Assembly: GCF_029945925.1 (NCBI RefSeq)
Contig: NZ_JAQSDN010000036.1
Location: 1-64,000, forward strand
Direction of reading: 5' to 3'
DNA from: Polaromonas sp.
GTDB lineage: Bacteria > Pseudomonadota > Gammaproteobacteria > Burkholderiales > Burkholderiaceae_C
Length of the DNA: 64,000 nucleotides
Below the pieces are notes generated by a model. It did not search any database. It saw only the letters and a list, made by a program, of their open reading frames with translations, and had not been told where the DNA came from. The translations under genes and the position numbers were made by a program. Each line of letters begins with the position of its first letter. The stretch's first letter is position 1. Positions 51,319 through 59,681 of this stretch are shown one piece after another.

Positions 51319-52194
51319 ATGCCCATGCTACCCAGTGGCCGTCAGGTGGCTATCCAGATCAACATTAGAGACGAGTTGCTAAATGACGCCGACAGCCCGT
51401 TGAAGGTGCAGAAGGTTCTCGCAATTCGCGCTCAAGCCGATATTTATCCCTATACGGACGTACTGTGGCTCGTGCCAAAAGCGCCGGTAGGCCCAGAACA
51501 AAAAGACAGTGACTTTCTCGAAAAATCCTTGCCTCGACCACCCGGCTTGGAAGCAGTGTCGAGCGGATACCGTTTAAGCCAGCATGAGAAGTTTTCAGCC
51601 GATTGGAGTGACGAAGACAAAAAGGTCTTCTGGGAGTTCATTCATGTCAGGGCAGCCCATTTGTTTGAAGAGGCACTAAGTCTGACTACTGCAGCCCAGG
51701 AACTACTGCGCACCCGCTCTGATGGCACGACCAAGCTGATGGTCGCGTGGTGGGATGCTGGTGTACACCCGGCTCAGGAGGGCGCCCCGGTAGAAGTGGG
51801 CGAATTGCCCGTATGGGATACCTACGACATGTTGGCGGCTATGGGCCAGATACTCAACCAACTGAAACGGACGCAGCTTACAGATCGTTTGCTGGACAAC
51901 AGGATGCGTCTGACCGCACTCTGGTCTATTTATGAAGTTGATGTACCGCAACTCAAAAACTGGCCCGATCCTGCCGACGCATCTCGCCTGGTCGCCCAAC
52001 AAGCCCGGGATGGCCAATGGCTGGAGGCCATGCCACCCAGCGTTCGATCCACCTTGCATCGTCAGTGTGTGCACGAGTGCGTGACCCTGTGGGACCATCT
52101 GGGCGAGCAGCTTGACCAGGATTTTCCTGAGCCAGCCAAGATCATCAATCTGGTTGTCGTCTCTCCAGAAGCGAATGCGAGTTTTAATCGATGA
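51319..52194 (+). CDS. Hypothetical protein coupled to a sirtuin gene
   Basis: A 291-residue soluble protein starting with 'MPMLPSGRQVAIQINIRDELL'. An AAGGA ribosome site lies about 5 bp upstream. No signal peptide or membrane segment is seen and I recognise no domain. The central part (~90-230) is rich in Trp and Leu and appears helical. It overlaps the sirtuin gene by four bases (ATGA), so both are translated together. Probably a partner or target-recognition subunit; this is inference from the coupling. Confidence 0.75.
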   Translation: MPMLPSGRQVAIQINIRDELLNDADSPLKVQKVLAIRAQADIYPYTDVLWLVPKAPVGPEQKDSDFLEKSLPRPPGLEAVSSGYRLSQHEKFSADWSDEDKKVFWEFIHVRAAHLFEEALSLTTAAQELLRTRSDGTTKLMVAWWDAGVHPAQEGAPVEVGELPVWDTYDMLAAMGQILNQLKRTQLTDRLLDNRMRLTALWSIYEVDVPQLKNWPDPADASRLVAQQARDGQWLEAMPPSVRSTLHRQCVHECVTLWDHLGEQLDQDFPEPAKIINLVVVSPEANASFNR

Positions 52195-53135
52195 AAGATA
52201 TTGAGACCCACTTCCTTCATGCAGCCGAGTTGATTGCCGGGGCTGACGCCTTGGCGATCGCTGCCGGCGCCGGAATAGGGGTGGACTCCGGCCTGCCAGA
52301 CTTCAGAGGCAATGAAGGGTTTTGGCAAGCCTACCCGGCGCTTTCCAGGGCCAAGCTCGACTTTAGCGACATAGCCAGCCCGCGGGCCTTTGAAGAAGAT
52401 CCAGGACTTGCCTGGGGCTTTTACGGGCATCGGCTGGCCTTGTACCGCGACACTGTTCCACAGCAGGGCTTTGACATCCTGCGTCAGTGGGGGGAGCGCA
52501 TGCTGCTTGGCGCCTGGGTATTCACCAGCAACGTGGACGGGCAATTTCAGAAGGCCGGGTTTTCAGAAGAACAGATTCACGAGTGCCATGGTTCGATTCA
52601 CCACCTGCAGTGCGTTAACCAGTGCAAGTCTGACTTTTGGTCAGCCGATGGGTTTGCACCCGTTGTGGATACAGAAACATGCCGATTGATGAGTTCGCCG
52701 CCTCAGTGCCCACACTGTGCAAATCTGGCTCGACCCAATGTTTTGATGTTCAGCGATTGGAACTGGCTGCCTCAGCGTAGCGAATCGCAAGCGCGTCGCG
52801 AAACCAAATGGCTGGATTCTGTGGCGGACTCACAAGCTCGTGTCGTGGTTGTTGAAATAGGTGCTGGCACGGCAATCCCCTCGGTTCGACACTTCAGCCA
52901 CCGAATGAGTCATGAATTTGGTGCACGCATCATTCGTATCAATCCGAGTGAATCCAAAGTGCCAAGTTCGATGGACATTGGGATCGCCACAGGCTCTCTC
53001 GAAGCCTTGCGCGGGATTGACGCATTTTTACGGCAACTACTGCCTGTTGAGGCTGGACATGCTAGTATTTCTGATCAAACGTCCTGCCTTGTTCCCACCG
53101 ATTCTCCCAGTGATCCAAATATTTCACTGCTATAG
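52191..53135 (+). CDS. SIR2 family NAD-dependent protein deacylase (sirtuin)
   Basis: A 314-residue sirtuin. NAD-binding 'GAGIGVDSGLPDFRG' (residues 26-40), 'TSNVDG' (112-117), catalytic H133 in 'ECHGSIHH', zinc cysteines C141, C145, C173 and C176, and 'RPNVLMFSD' beyond the second pair. Bacterial sirtuins remove acyl groups from lysines, but SIR2 domains in defence islands often deplete NAD. This one retains the zinc site and canonical motifs, which favours a true deacylase. Coupled to the hypothetical upstream gene. Its last 74 bp overlap the convergent PLD nuclease gene. Confidence 0.88.
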   Translation: MKDIETHFLHAAELIAGADALAIAAGAGIGVDSGLPDFRGNEGFWQAYPALSRAKLDFSDIASPRAFEEDPGLAWGFYGHRLALYRDTVPQQGFDILRQWGERMLLGAWVFTSNVDGQFQKAGFSEEQIHECHGSIHHLQCVNQCKSDFWSADGFAPVVDTETCRLMSSPPQCPHCANLARPNVLMFSDWNWLPQRSESQARRETKWLDSVADSQARVVVVEIGAGTAIPSVRHFSHRMSHEFGARIIRINPSESKVPSSMDIGIATGSLEALRGIDAFLRQLLPVEAGHASISDQTSCLVPTDSPSDPNISLL

Positions 53136-53604
53136 CCGGGTTGTCCCAGATGGCAATCACATTTTCTGAATTCGTATTCGCAGCCGCCCGGCTGTAGTTG
53201 AATGAACCTGTTTGCACATGACGCTCATCAACCACGATGTATTTGTCATGGTGAATGGCATAAGCGGATATGACTCGCAGAGGAATTTCCGCTCCAGCCA
53301 ATAAACTCATGGCTGCGATGCTCGATTGACTTCGATTTCCTCGGTCGTCCACGAGTACCTTCACGTCCACGCCCCTCCGTTTGGCATCCATCAGACTCCG
53401 CACCACTGCGGGCGAGGTGAACGAATAAGCTGCAATCCTCACGGACCGGCGCGCGGCGCCAATTACCTTAAGAATGAGTGCTTCCGAACCCCCCTCAGGA
53501 GAAAACGCTACCTCTATATTGGAAGTGTTCGAACCAGACTGCGACTGTACGGCGCACCCCATGGGAAGCGCCAGCGCAAAAAAAAGGATGAGCGGTTTGA
53601 GCAT
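53062..53604 (-). CDS. PLD-family nuclease, Nuc type, secreted or lipoprotein
   Basis: A 180-residue protein. The N-terminus is a signal-like hydrophobic stretch ending in 'ALPMGC', close to a lipobox. A single PLD half-site domain follows with 'HHDKYIVVDERHVQTGSFNYSRAAANTNSENV' (HxKxxxxD plus SxN), as in plasmid pKM101 Nuc. Such proteins act as dimers and degrade DNA. The gene is convergent with the sirtuin gene and overlaps its 3' end by 74 bp. Periplasmic or outer-membrane localisation would fit a role against incoming DNA. Confidence 0.85.
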   Translation of the reverse strand: MLKPLILFFALALPMGCAVQSQSGSNTSNIEVAFSPEGGSEALILKVIGAARRSVRIAAYSFTSPAVVRSLMDAKRRGVDVKVLVDDRGNRSQSSIAAMSLLAGAEIPLRVISAYAIHHDKYIVVDERHVQTGSFNYSRAAANTNSENVIAIWDNPAIAVKYLDHWENRWEQGRTFDQKY

Positions 53605-53723
53605 TTACTCCACTATGCCGTAGTCGCCATCAAGGCCAACGAAACTACAGCGTGCGGCTGACCGGAACGGGCATGAATTCGACATAGTTCATGACCGACT
53701 GTTTGCTTAGCGGGATTTGCCAC

Positions 53724-53770
53724 CCCTGCCCTGCCCTGCCCTGCCCTGCCCTGCCCTGCCCTGCCCTGCC
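53724..53770 (+). repeat. CCCTG pentanucleotide microsatellite
   Basis: Nine consecutive CCCTG units, interrupted at the end by CCTTG. It lies upstream of the SRAP start (53846). Read in frame with SRAP it codes for a Pro-Cys-Ala-Leu series, but the real start is downstream. Five-base repeats can vary in number by slippage. Confidence 0.9.
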
Positions 53771-53845
53771 TTGCGTCGGTTACGTGATCCGCGGCCTTTT
53801 CTGCAGGTGTCATCGTGCTTCCTCACTCACGGCAAAATATCCGGC

Positions 53846-54583
53846 ATGTGTAATCTTTACACCCCTGTTTCCGCTCATCGCTTGAACGCCCAGCTCGGCA
53901 AGGAGATGGTTCAAACTTGGCTTGCCTACGTAGCGCCGCTCAAGCTGGGCCCGTACATCAAGCAAGCGGGCGAGGTGAAGGTTGGGCAATGGGGAATGAT
54001 CCCACCCGGCAGTAAGCTCAGCAAGCCTTTCGGCGCCACCAACAATGCCCGGCGCGAATCGCTGTCCAGCAAGAAGACCTACGCACCGTCCTGGCTGAAC
54101 GGCATGCGCTGCCTGATACCGGCAGAGGACTTCACCGAGCCTTATTACCCCGGCCATGATCCAAAGGCCAAGAGCATCAGTTGGCGGTTTGCGCGGGCCG
54201 ACGGAGAACCTTGGGCGTTGGCGGGCATATGGTCGGAGTGGATCGACCCTGTCACCGGCGAGGTGCTGCCGAACTATTCCATGATCACGCAGAACTGCGA
54301 CAGCCATCCCCTCATGTCGCTGATGCACCGCCCCGAGGTCGACAAGACAGGGCAATTGTTGCCGGCCACTGAGCAGGACAAGCGAGCCGTGGTGCCGCTG
54401 GAGCGGGATCGGTGGGACGAATGGCTGCATGGAAGTGTTGAGCAGGCAGAGGCTCTGATTCAGCTACCGCCGATGGACATCTTCCGCCATGGGGCAGGCG
54501 ATCCCGCCAAAAACTTGCCATTGCCCGGACCAGCCGCCCAAGGCCAAATTCAAACTGCAGTGCCCGACTTGTTCGCTGAGTAA
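53846..54583 (+). CDS. SRAP-domain abasic-site DNA-protein crosslink protein (YedK/HMCES)
   Basis: A 245-residue protein that covalently crosslinks to abasic sites in single-stranded DNA. The mature N-terminus is Cys2 ('MCNLYTPVSAHR'), the catalytic nucleophile. Other SRAP motifs are present: 'VGQWGMIPPG', 'NNARRESLSSKKTYAPSWLNGMRCLIPAEDFTEPYY', 'WALAGIWSEW' and 'NCDSHPLMSLMHRP'. Length is normal for the family. The start at 53846 is required for Cys2; the open frame continues through the CCCTG repeat. Frequently encoded near mobile or defence genes. Confidence 0.92.
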   Translation: MCNLYTPVSAHRLNAQLGKEMVQTWLAYVAPLKLGPYIKQAGEVKVGQWGMIPPGSKLSKPFGATNNARRESLSSKKTYAPSWLNGMRCLIPAEDFTEPYYPGHDPKAKSISWRFARADGEPWALAGIWSEWIDPVTGEVLPNYSMITQNCDSHPLMSLMHRPEVDKTGQLLPATEQDKRAVVPLERDRWDEWLHGSVEQAEALIQLPPMDIFRHGAGDPAKNLPLPGPAAQGQIQTAVPDLFAE

Positions 54584-54587
54584 TTCA

Positions 54588-54797
54588 TCACCCCGCCGAT
54601 TGGGCTTGGCTGATTGGGGCGGCAATAGGAGTCAACCATATGGACGCCGCTTCGACAGGTTCCATTACCCGGTACTCCGTGTTTTTCCACAGCTCCATCG
54701 CGACTTCTTCTAACGTCGCCTGATCGACTGTGGTCCAGCGCTCGTGAAGCTTTACTGCGCATTGGGCGACCCATTGAGAAGGTAACAGCGTTTCCAT
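54588..54797 (-). CDS. Small conserved hypothetical protein (69 aa)
   Basis: A 69-residue soluble protein, 'METLLPSQWVAQCAVKLHERWTTVDQATLEEVAMELWKNTEYRVMEPVEAASIWLTPIA' type, amphipathic helical. Codon usage is like its neighbours. Similar short proteins adjoin SRAP genes in Burkholderiales, as recalled from memory. Its start codon overlaps that of the divergent gene 54796-55236, so only one of the two promoters may be used at a time. No domain is recognised and no clear ribosome-binding site is seen. Confidence 0.55.
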   Translation of the reverse strand: METLLPSQWVAQCAVKLHERWTTVDQATLEEVAMELWKNTEYRVMEPVEAASIWLTPIAAPISQAQSAG

Positions 54798-55236
54798 GGA
54801 GGAAATCTTAACAGAAACACTGTATGCTTATCCAGTGCTTTTTGATGTCTATGTTTTTCTAGGTGACCCCGTGGACTCGCTCAGTGCTGGGGCAAGTACG
54901 GGTGAACTCATCCTCACGCCTACTGGCAGGGACAGGGGGATCGTGGCTGCGTTGTACCGACCCGGCACCCAAGAGGAGCTACTACCTGCCATGCAGTATG
55001 TGCGGCTTGTCGCAATGAACAGCTTGGGAATGACGATAGAGGGAACTGTCACGTCGGCTGAGCGCCCAAGCGCGAGCAAGTCCAAGGTGAATCACTTTTC
55101 AGTCCGCTGGGTGATCAAGCACGTTGGTGCACCGGCGGTCTTGAATGCGCAGAAGCTGAAGGAGCGTAGCGTACGTAGGCTTGCCGTTGCCGCGGCGAGT
55201 GGGTTTGATCCGGTCGATGATGACCGGGACCTTTAG
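54796..55236 (+). CDS. Hypothetical protein (146 aa)
   Basis: No family recognised. The protein is soluble, with an acidic N-terminal half and a basic C-terminal end. 'LILTPTGRDRGIVAALYRPG' and 'LKERSVRRLAVAAASG' are the most regular segments. Its ATG overlaps that of the divergent 69-residue gene by two bases, which would be unusual if both were expressed; an internal ATG could be the true start. Coding quality is moderate. Confidence 0.5.
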   Translation: MEEILTETLYAYPVLFDVYVFLGDPVDSLSAGASTGELILTPTGRDRGIVAALYRPGTQEELLPAMQYVRLVAMNSLGMTIEGTVTSAERPSASKSKVNHFSVRWVIKHVGAPAVLNAQKLKERSVRRLAVAAASGFDPVDDDRDL

Positions 55237-55504
55237 TCAATTGAGAGACTCGATGCGTCAAAATCAACACGCACGAAAACCGTCATTTACCAGCATGATT
55301 GCGGCAGTCACGGCGTTCCTCGATAGATGTCGTTGGCGCCGTGAATAGTTGGCAAATCACCAATTTTTAGGATATTCGAGCACCGCATGCTTGTCTAGAC
55401 TCCGTGAAACTCCTCGCGTCGTTTGTCGGATTTTTTATAGGTAGATCGATTTATAGTTGACCTCACAAAAGACCTGCCCCCCATTTTCAACACTAGGAAT
55501 ATGC
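55237..55504. other. Intergenic region before the EcsC-like gene
   Basis: No gene seen. Contains AT-rich patches and the AGGAA ribosome site (55495-55499) of the downstream gene. Confidence 0.5.
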
Positions 55505-56155
55505 ATGACTGCCGAGGAACCCCCAGAAGCAACTCCCCAGGGAAAGGTGCTTACCGCACTGAACTGGGCCTATGAGAAGACACTTATGGGCTTTCCTGGT
55601 CTCGATTCCGCAGAGGAAATGGCATCGGAGTACACAAGGGGTACGGATACTCTGAATGAACAAGTGAATTCCCTCATTCGATGGCAGGTAACAAAGGCAG
55701 GTACCTCGGGGTTTTTATCTGGACTTGGCGGGTTGATCGTGCTTCCCGTCACGATTCCTGCAAACGTCGCTTCAGTGATGTATGTGCAAGTTCGGATGAT
55801 CGCCGCAATAGCGATCATGGGCGGACACAACGTCAAGGATGATCGAGTCAGGTCGCTCGTCTATGCGTGCCTCACTGGAAACGCAATTAAGGATATTTTG
55901 AAGGACGCAGGGCTAGTTGTTGGAATGAAGATCGGAGCAAAAGCGATAGAAAATATAGCTGGCAAAACAATCGTCGCGATAAACCAGAAGATTGGTTTCC
56001 GGCTACTAACCAAGTTCGGTGAAAAGGGTGTGGTGAACATGGGGAAAATGGTTCCTATCCTTGGAGGAATAATCGGAGGAACTATAGATGCCTCGACCAC
56101 CAATATCATCGGAAACGTGGCTCGGAATACATTTATCGACGGGGTCGTCAAGTAA
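55505..56155 (+). CDS. EcsC family protein
   Basis: A 216-residue protein with the EcsC-like amphipathic/hydrophobic middle: 'VTKAGTSGFLSGLGGLIVLPVTIPANVASVMYVQVRMIAAIAIMGG' (~75-120), then 'LVYACLTGNAIKDILKDAG' and a glycine-rich 'GKMVPILGGIIGGTIDASTT'. EcsC-domain proteins have been linked to proteolysis of membrane-associated substrates or to defence islands, with no single accepted function. The start 55505 has a matching AGGAA site 5 bp upstream. An upstream in-frame ATG exists without a ribosome site. Confidence 0.75.
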   Translation: MTAEEPPEATPQGKVLTALNWAYEKTLMGFPGLDSAEEMASEYTRGTDTLNEQVNSLIRWQVTKAGTSGFLSGLGGLIVLPVTIPANVASVMYVQVRMIAAIAIMGGHNVKDDRVRSLVYACLTGNAIKDILKDAGLVVGMKIGAKAIENIAGKTIVAINQKIGFRLLTKFGEKGVVNMGKMVPILGGIIGGTIDASTTNIIGNVARNTFIDGVVK

Positions 56156-56217
56156 GTCCAACCCGTAATTCCTACGGACTGCCTTTGGCAGACCGCAGAA
56201 CTCAAACGAGAGCGCTC

Positions 56218-56697
56218 ATGTCGAAGCACCAAGCGATTAAGGAGTCGTTGGCACTGATCTTCCAAGGCATCGAAGGCCTCAAGGAACAGTTCCCGAATCG
56301 CAGATTTACAATCGATGGCCGATTAGTCGGGGACATTGGCGAAGTCATTGCTGCGTTGGAGTACGACATTGAACTAGACGTGGTATCCCAGCCGTTGTAT
56401 GACGGCACCAGTCTTGGACGTCGAGTTCAGATCAAGGCGACTTTTGCCGATAGTCTCACGTTCAAAGGTACACCGGACTTTTTGCTGGGATTCAAGTTGT
56501 ATAGGGATGGTCGTTTTGAAGAGGTGTTCAACGGTCCGGGGAATCTGGTTTTCGAGAAGTACAAGCACCGATCTGGCATCGGCAAGGCTCTGCTCTCATT
56601 TCCTAATGCAGCGTTGAAGCAGCTATCCGCTGGAGTCATGGCTGGTGATCGAATCCCTCGAAGGAGTGCTGGAAGGGAGGACTGGAATAAGGGCTAA
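56218..56697 (+). CDS. DUF6998-like protein with possible nuclease fold
   Basis: A 159-residue protein with 'FTIDGRLVGDIGEVIAALEYDIEL' and 'GRRVQIKATFADSLTFKGTPDFLLGFKLYRDG', recalled as the DUF6998 pattern. The G-x-GE and QIKAT segments are reminiscent of the PD-(D/E)XK nuclease arrangement (Glu and xxK), but catalytic roles are not proven. Start at 56218 was preferred because the residues upstream of MSKHQ are not conserved in pattern. It follows the EcsC gene after 62 bp. Confidence 0.65.
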   Translation: MSKHQAIKESLALIFQGIEGLKEQFPNRRFTIDGRLVGDIGEVIAALEYDIELDVVSQPLYDGTSLGRRVQIKATFADSLTFKGTPDFLLGFKLYRDGRFEEVFNGPGNLVFEKYKHRSGIGKALLSFPNAALKQLSAGVMAGDRIPRRSAGREDWNKG

Positions 56698-57010
56698 AGT
56701 ATCGTAATCACGGACCTTGCGACCTCCACACGCTACACGCGTTTTTGGCGTAAGGCGGCGGTCGCCTCTACGTTAAACCTGATCCTGGGCGACGTATCAA
56801 ACGCCTGCTTTCGTCGTGGTGCAACTGCCGCAATCGCAGCAAAGCGGGGATCTTTATAGCGATCAGCGCAAAGTCTGTTGCATGCCCACATCCAACCTAG
56901 ACATTTTGACAATACCAGATATATCCTTCCTTATGGTCATCAATTACCGGCCCTGGGTGGTCAACTTGACCGGCGCATGCATCCACCAGTTAGCCCGCTG
57001 TTCGCCCGCA
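56698..57010. other. Gene-free stretch between DUF6998-like and J-domain genes
   Basis: No coding frame supported on either strand. Several short open frames lack codon bias. No strong terminator was found, although the two flanking genes are convergent. Confidence 0.5.
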
Positions 57011-58147
57011 TCAGCGCTTAAAAAAGTCACTGGTTCGGGCCTGCTGTGTCGCACCTGCGCGGGCCTCCACCATGGTCTGCAAAACCACCCGTAACTCTGC
57101 AACGAGGCGGGAATCATCGTCTTTGTCTTGCAGCAGGACAGCTGGAACCTCGCCTTTGGGATCGTTTTGGTAAGACACGGCGCATTGGCTCAACATCGCA
57201 ATCTCGCCCAGCGTCACGAAGGCGAAATGGATGCCGCCAGGATCGCGCATACATTCCTCCAAAACCCCGAAATAATTGACTGCGTCGTCTCGATCGATGA
57301 GATCCTGGCCTAACCGCTGCTCAAGCGGCACGATCGTTTCGCAAAGGTCCAGAAGTTGTGCTTTGGCCATGCTGAACATCTCGGTGCACTCTCTCAGCGT
57401 TACTGAGGACTCTCCATCCTTTTCAACCGGTTGCGACGTTGGATTCGCGTTTTCAGGTGACGCTTCTTTAATGGCCCGCAAACGGTCAAGATAATCCTGA
57501 ATGCAAAAAAATAATCGCACCAACTCGTCTGGGTCGGCCATGGTGCAATCCCCGAACTTGCGGCCATTGATGTAAAAGTCACTGCCGTTGACTTCGATCT
57601 GTTGGACTTGCTGCCACTTGATGGAGCTGCAGGATGAGGCCAATTCCTTGACCCTCAGGCCTTGTTCAGTCACCAACATCCCCTCCTTTGCCCCGCCGAA
57701 TACCGTGGTGTCGATCACCAACAGTACCTCTGACGGATGGAGTCCTACGCCATAGCTTTGCAGGGCACCGTTGAGCTTCTTTGTCGGAATGTTGGGCGCA
57801 AAATACGCCCGTGACGAGGTTGTGTAGCGGGAGCAGAACTTCTGCAACGCCTCAGCTAGGGTCGGCTGCTCGTCCGAAGCAGCATTTGGGCGATAGGAAG
57901 ATGCTGCCGTCTGCTGCTGCTGCTGCTGGCGCGATGCCAACTCCTCCTCCTTGCTGCCAGACAGCGCAGCATAGGCTGCATTGACCTGCTGCATTTGCTC
58001 AGTCGCCCACTGAAGGGTTTCGGCATCGCTCCCCTGGTACTTGTCAGGATGGTACTGAGTCCTTCTGCCCTTATAGGCCAGTTCAATCTCTGCGCCAGAG
58101 GCATTTGGACGCACGCCAAGCACATCGTGAGGAGTTCGGCTCGTCAT
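57011..58147 (-). CDS. J-domain protein of unknown role
   Basis: A 378-residue protein. Residues 3-62 form a DnaJ-like domain ('TPHDVLGVRPNASGAEIELAYKGRRTQYHPDKYQG' with the HPD loop). A glutamine-rich linker ('ASRQQQQQQTAASS') follows, then a PH-like region (~115-210; 'LQSYGVGLHPSEVLLVIDTTVFGGAKEGMLVTEQGLRVKE'). The C-terminal half is helical, unassigned. Start MTSRTP; the frame is open upstream but lacks domain features. It probably recruits Hsp70 to a partner; the four-gene minus-strand cassette with a lipoprotein and two exported proteins suggests a shared role. Confidence 0.7.
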   Translation of the reverse strand: MTSRTPHDVLGVRPNASGAEIELAYKGRRTQYHPDKYQGSDAETLQWATEQMQQVNAAYAALSGSKEEELASRQQQQQQTAASSYRPNAASDEQPTLAEALQKFCSRYTTSSRAYFAPNIPTKKLNGALQSYGVGLHPSEVLLVIDTTVFGGAKEGMLVTEQGLRVKELASSCSSIKWQQVQQIEVNGSDFYINGRKFGDCTMADPDELVRLFFCIQDYLDRLRAIKEASPENANPTSQPVEKDGESSVTLRECTEMFSMAKAQLLDLCETIVPLEQRLGQDLIDRDDAVNYFGVLEECMRDPGGIHFAFVTLGEIAMLSQCAVSYQNDPKGEVPAVLLQDKDDDSRLVAELRVVLQTMVEARAGATQQARTSDFFKR

Positions 58148-58154
58148 GTGGGGC

Positions 58155-58496
58155 TCAGTTGTAAAGAGCTTGGCAGGTGCCAGACTCGTAGGCTTTGGCG
58201 ATGATCTTTGCTGCGACGTTCCTGTCGTAGCGGTGAAGCTCCAAGTCGTCGGTGAATTTCTGGGACAGCAGCAACCTGTACTGGCTCTCGCTCGTCTTGA
58301 TTTGGGCAAGGTAGGGCTCTGCCTTCGCTGCAGCCACCTTGGCCTCGGCAGGGCGATTCATCATGACGGCGACGCGTGCGCATTTGAAGGAATCGTAGAT
58401 TTTGCTGTCGTTGCTGGAGCACCCGGCCAGCAGCAGCGCCGCCGCGATGGCCACGGCCATTGGCAAGGCGCGAGCGATATTTTCTGTTGAGGTCAT
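58155..58496 (-). CDS. Small lipoprotein, hypothetical
   Basis: A 113-residue lipoprotein with 'MTSTENIARALPMAVAIAAALLLAGCSSND', where LAGC is a clear lipobox. The mature part is helical, with two further cysteines ('KCARVAVMMNRP' and 'ESGTCQALYN'). No family recognised. It sits 7 bp upstream of the J-domain gene in the same operon. Confidence 0.75.
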   Translation of the reverse strand: MTSTENIARALPMAVAIAAALLLAGCSSNDSKIYDSFKCARVAVMMNRPAEAKVAAAKAEPYLAQIKTSESQYRLLLSQKFTDDLELHRYDRNVAAKIIAKAYESGTCQALYN

Positions 58497-58588
58497 GGTA
58501 GTGAGTGTTGTTGGGCGTCTGTTTAGGGGTGGCGAATGCAGTGCGCCCATCAGGTCGCACTGCACACGACAATGGTCAAGCGTGACGC

Positions 58589-58924
58589 TTAGCGCTTGGC
58601 GGATGTGCAGTTCACTTTCTTTGCGCTACTGGCGCCGCTTTTGTCAGTTTTAAGGTTGAATTCCACGTCAGTTTCCCTTTCCGTTTCCAAGATAAAGCAC
58701 GCGCCTTTGACGGCGCCCTTTTGGGTAAACGCTTGGTAGATCTGGTTGCCCTCGGGGCCGGTTGATGCAGTCACCGAGCCCTTATTGGTACGGATCACGA
58801 CCTCCTGACCTTCATTAACGAACTGAGGATTGGCGGTGAGACGCACAGTGGTGGGAAAGGCCATGGCCATTGAAGCGGCGGCGAAGGTCAAGATGGCGAG
58901 AATGAACTTGGGAATTGTTTTCAT
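58589..58924 (-). CDS. Small exported protein, hypothetical
   Basis: A 111-residue protein with a signal peptide ('KFILAILTFAAASMAMA'). The mature ~90 residues contain two cysteines ('GACFILET' and 'KVNCTSAKR') that could form a disulfide, and a beta-rich pattern. No family recognised. It is in line with the lipoprotein and J-domain genes, separated by about 90 bp. Confidence 0.65.
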   Translation of the reverse strand: MKTIPKFILAILTFAAASMAMAFPTTVRLTANPQFVNEGQEVVIRTNKGSVTASTGPEGNQIYQAFTQKGAVKGACFILETERETDVEFNLKTDKSGASSAKKVNCTSAKR

Positions 58925-58993
58925 GGGGTTGGATAGAGGTATGAAGTTAAAGAAAATCTGAGAGGTCGGTAGCAAGGAAAATGTTTGCGGGAG

Positions 58994-59437
58994 TCAAAAC
59001 GTTCGGCAGATCGTGGCCTTGACCCCTGCGGGAATGGCCTTGGCTGCGCCTGTGACTGGGAACACAACGGTCTTGCCCTGATAAATGACAGTAGCCGGTG
59101 CCCTGCGCAGTGCCTGGAGTAGCGCGTGGTAGTTGTTGGACCCTACGCGCGATGCGGTCTCGAAAGGCGCATCGAAAGTCAATCCATCGACCTTGATCAT
59201 GAAGCGCGGAATTTCAAGCCCGCGGTCGATTTGAATGAGTGCGACGTAAGAACTGGAGCCCTCTTCAGTGCCACAGCCCAGGTACAGGCGCAGGCCTTGC
59301 TTGTCGACAAAGAACTCATAATTTCCCTGACCGAAACTTTCGATCCATCGCCCCTCGACGGCATGGGCGAATGTCGGCGCGATGAGCCCGACGAGGATGG
59401 CGACAGCGCCGGTAGCTGTTAGGAATACGTTTTTCAT
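58994..59437 (-). CDS. Exported hypothetical protein
   Basis: A 147-residue protein with signal peptide 'MKNVFLTATGAVAILVGLIAPTFAHA'. The mature part is beta-rich, with two cysteines ('YLGCGTEEG' and 'TICRTF') suitable for a disulfide. No domain is recognised. First gene of the minus-strand cassette; a divergent XRE regulator lies 244 bp upstream. Confidence 0.65.
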   Translation of the reverse strand: MKNVFLTATGAVAILVGLIAPTFAHAVEGRWIESFGQGNYEFFVDKQGLRLYLGCGTEEGSSSYVALIQIDRGLEIPRFMIKVDGLTFDAPFETASRVGSNNYHALLQALRRAPATVIYQGKTVVFPVTGAAKAIPAGVKATICRTF

Positions 59438-59681
59438 CTGTTTTTGTTGGTTGGTAAGTACGGTCAGCGTCGCAGGCCTTTACGGGCCAATACGCCATCT
59501 TGAGATTTATGAAGATGTGTTTGATGCTCCTTTTATAAAAAACACTAGTTGTAAATCCATTGAGAGGCAGAAAGGGACCATCAGCCTGACCTAGGTCCAG
59601 CTCGCACGGAATTCCAATTCTAGAGTTAAAGAGCTTCAAACACCGTGGTATTAAACACCTCTTCTTTCGAACATAGGAGGC
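59438..59681. other. Divergent promoter region
   Basis: Lies between the exported-protein cassette and the XRE regulator. It is lower in GC and carries several A/T-rich -10-like boxes, but no single promoter is convincing. It probably drives both directions. Confidence 0.5.

Noticed and set aside
53717..53845. Translated CCCTG repeat as an N-terminal extension of SRAP
   Set aside because: SRAP proteins need Cys at position 2, which requires the start at 53846.
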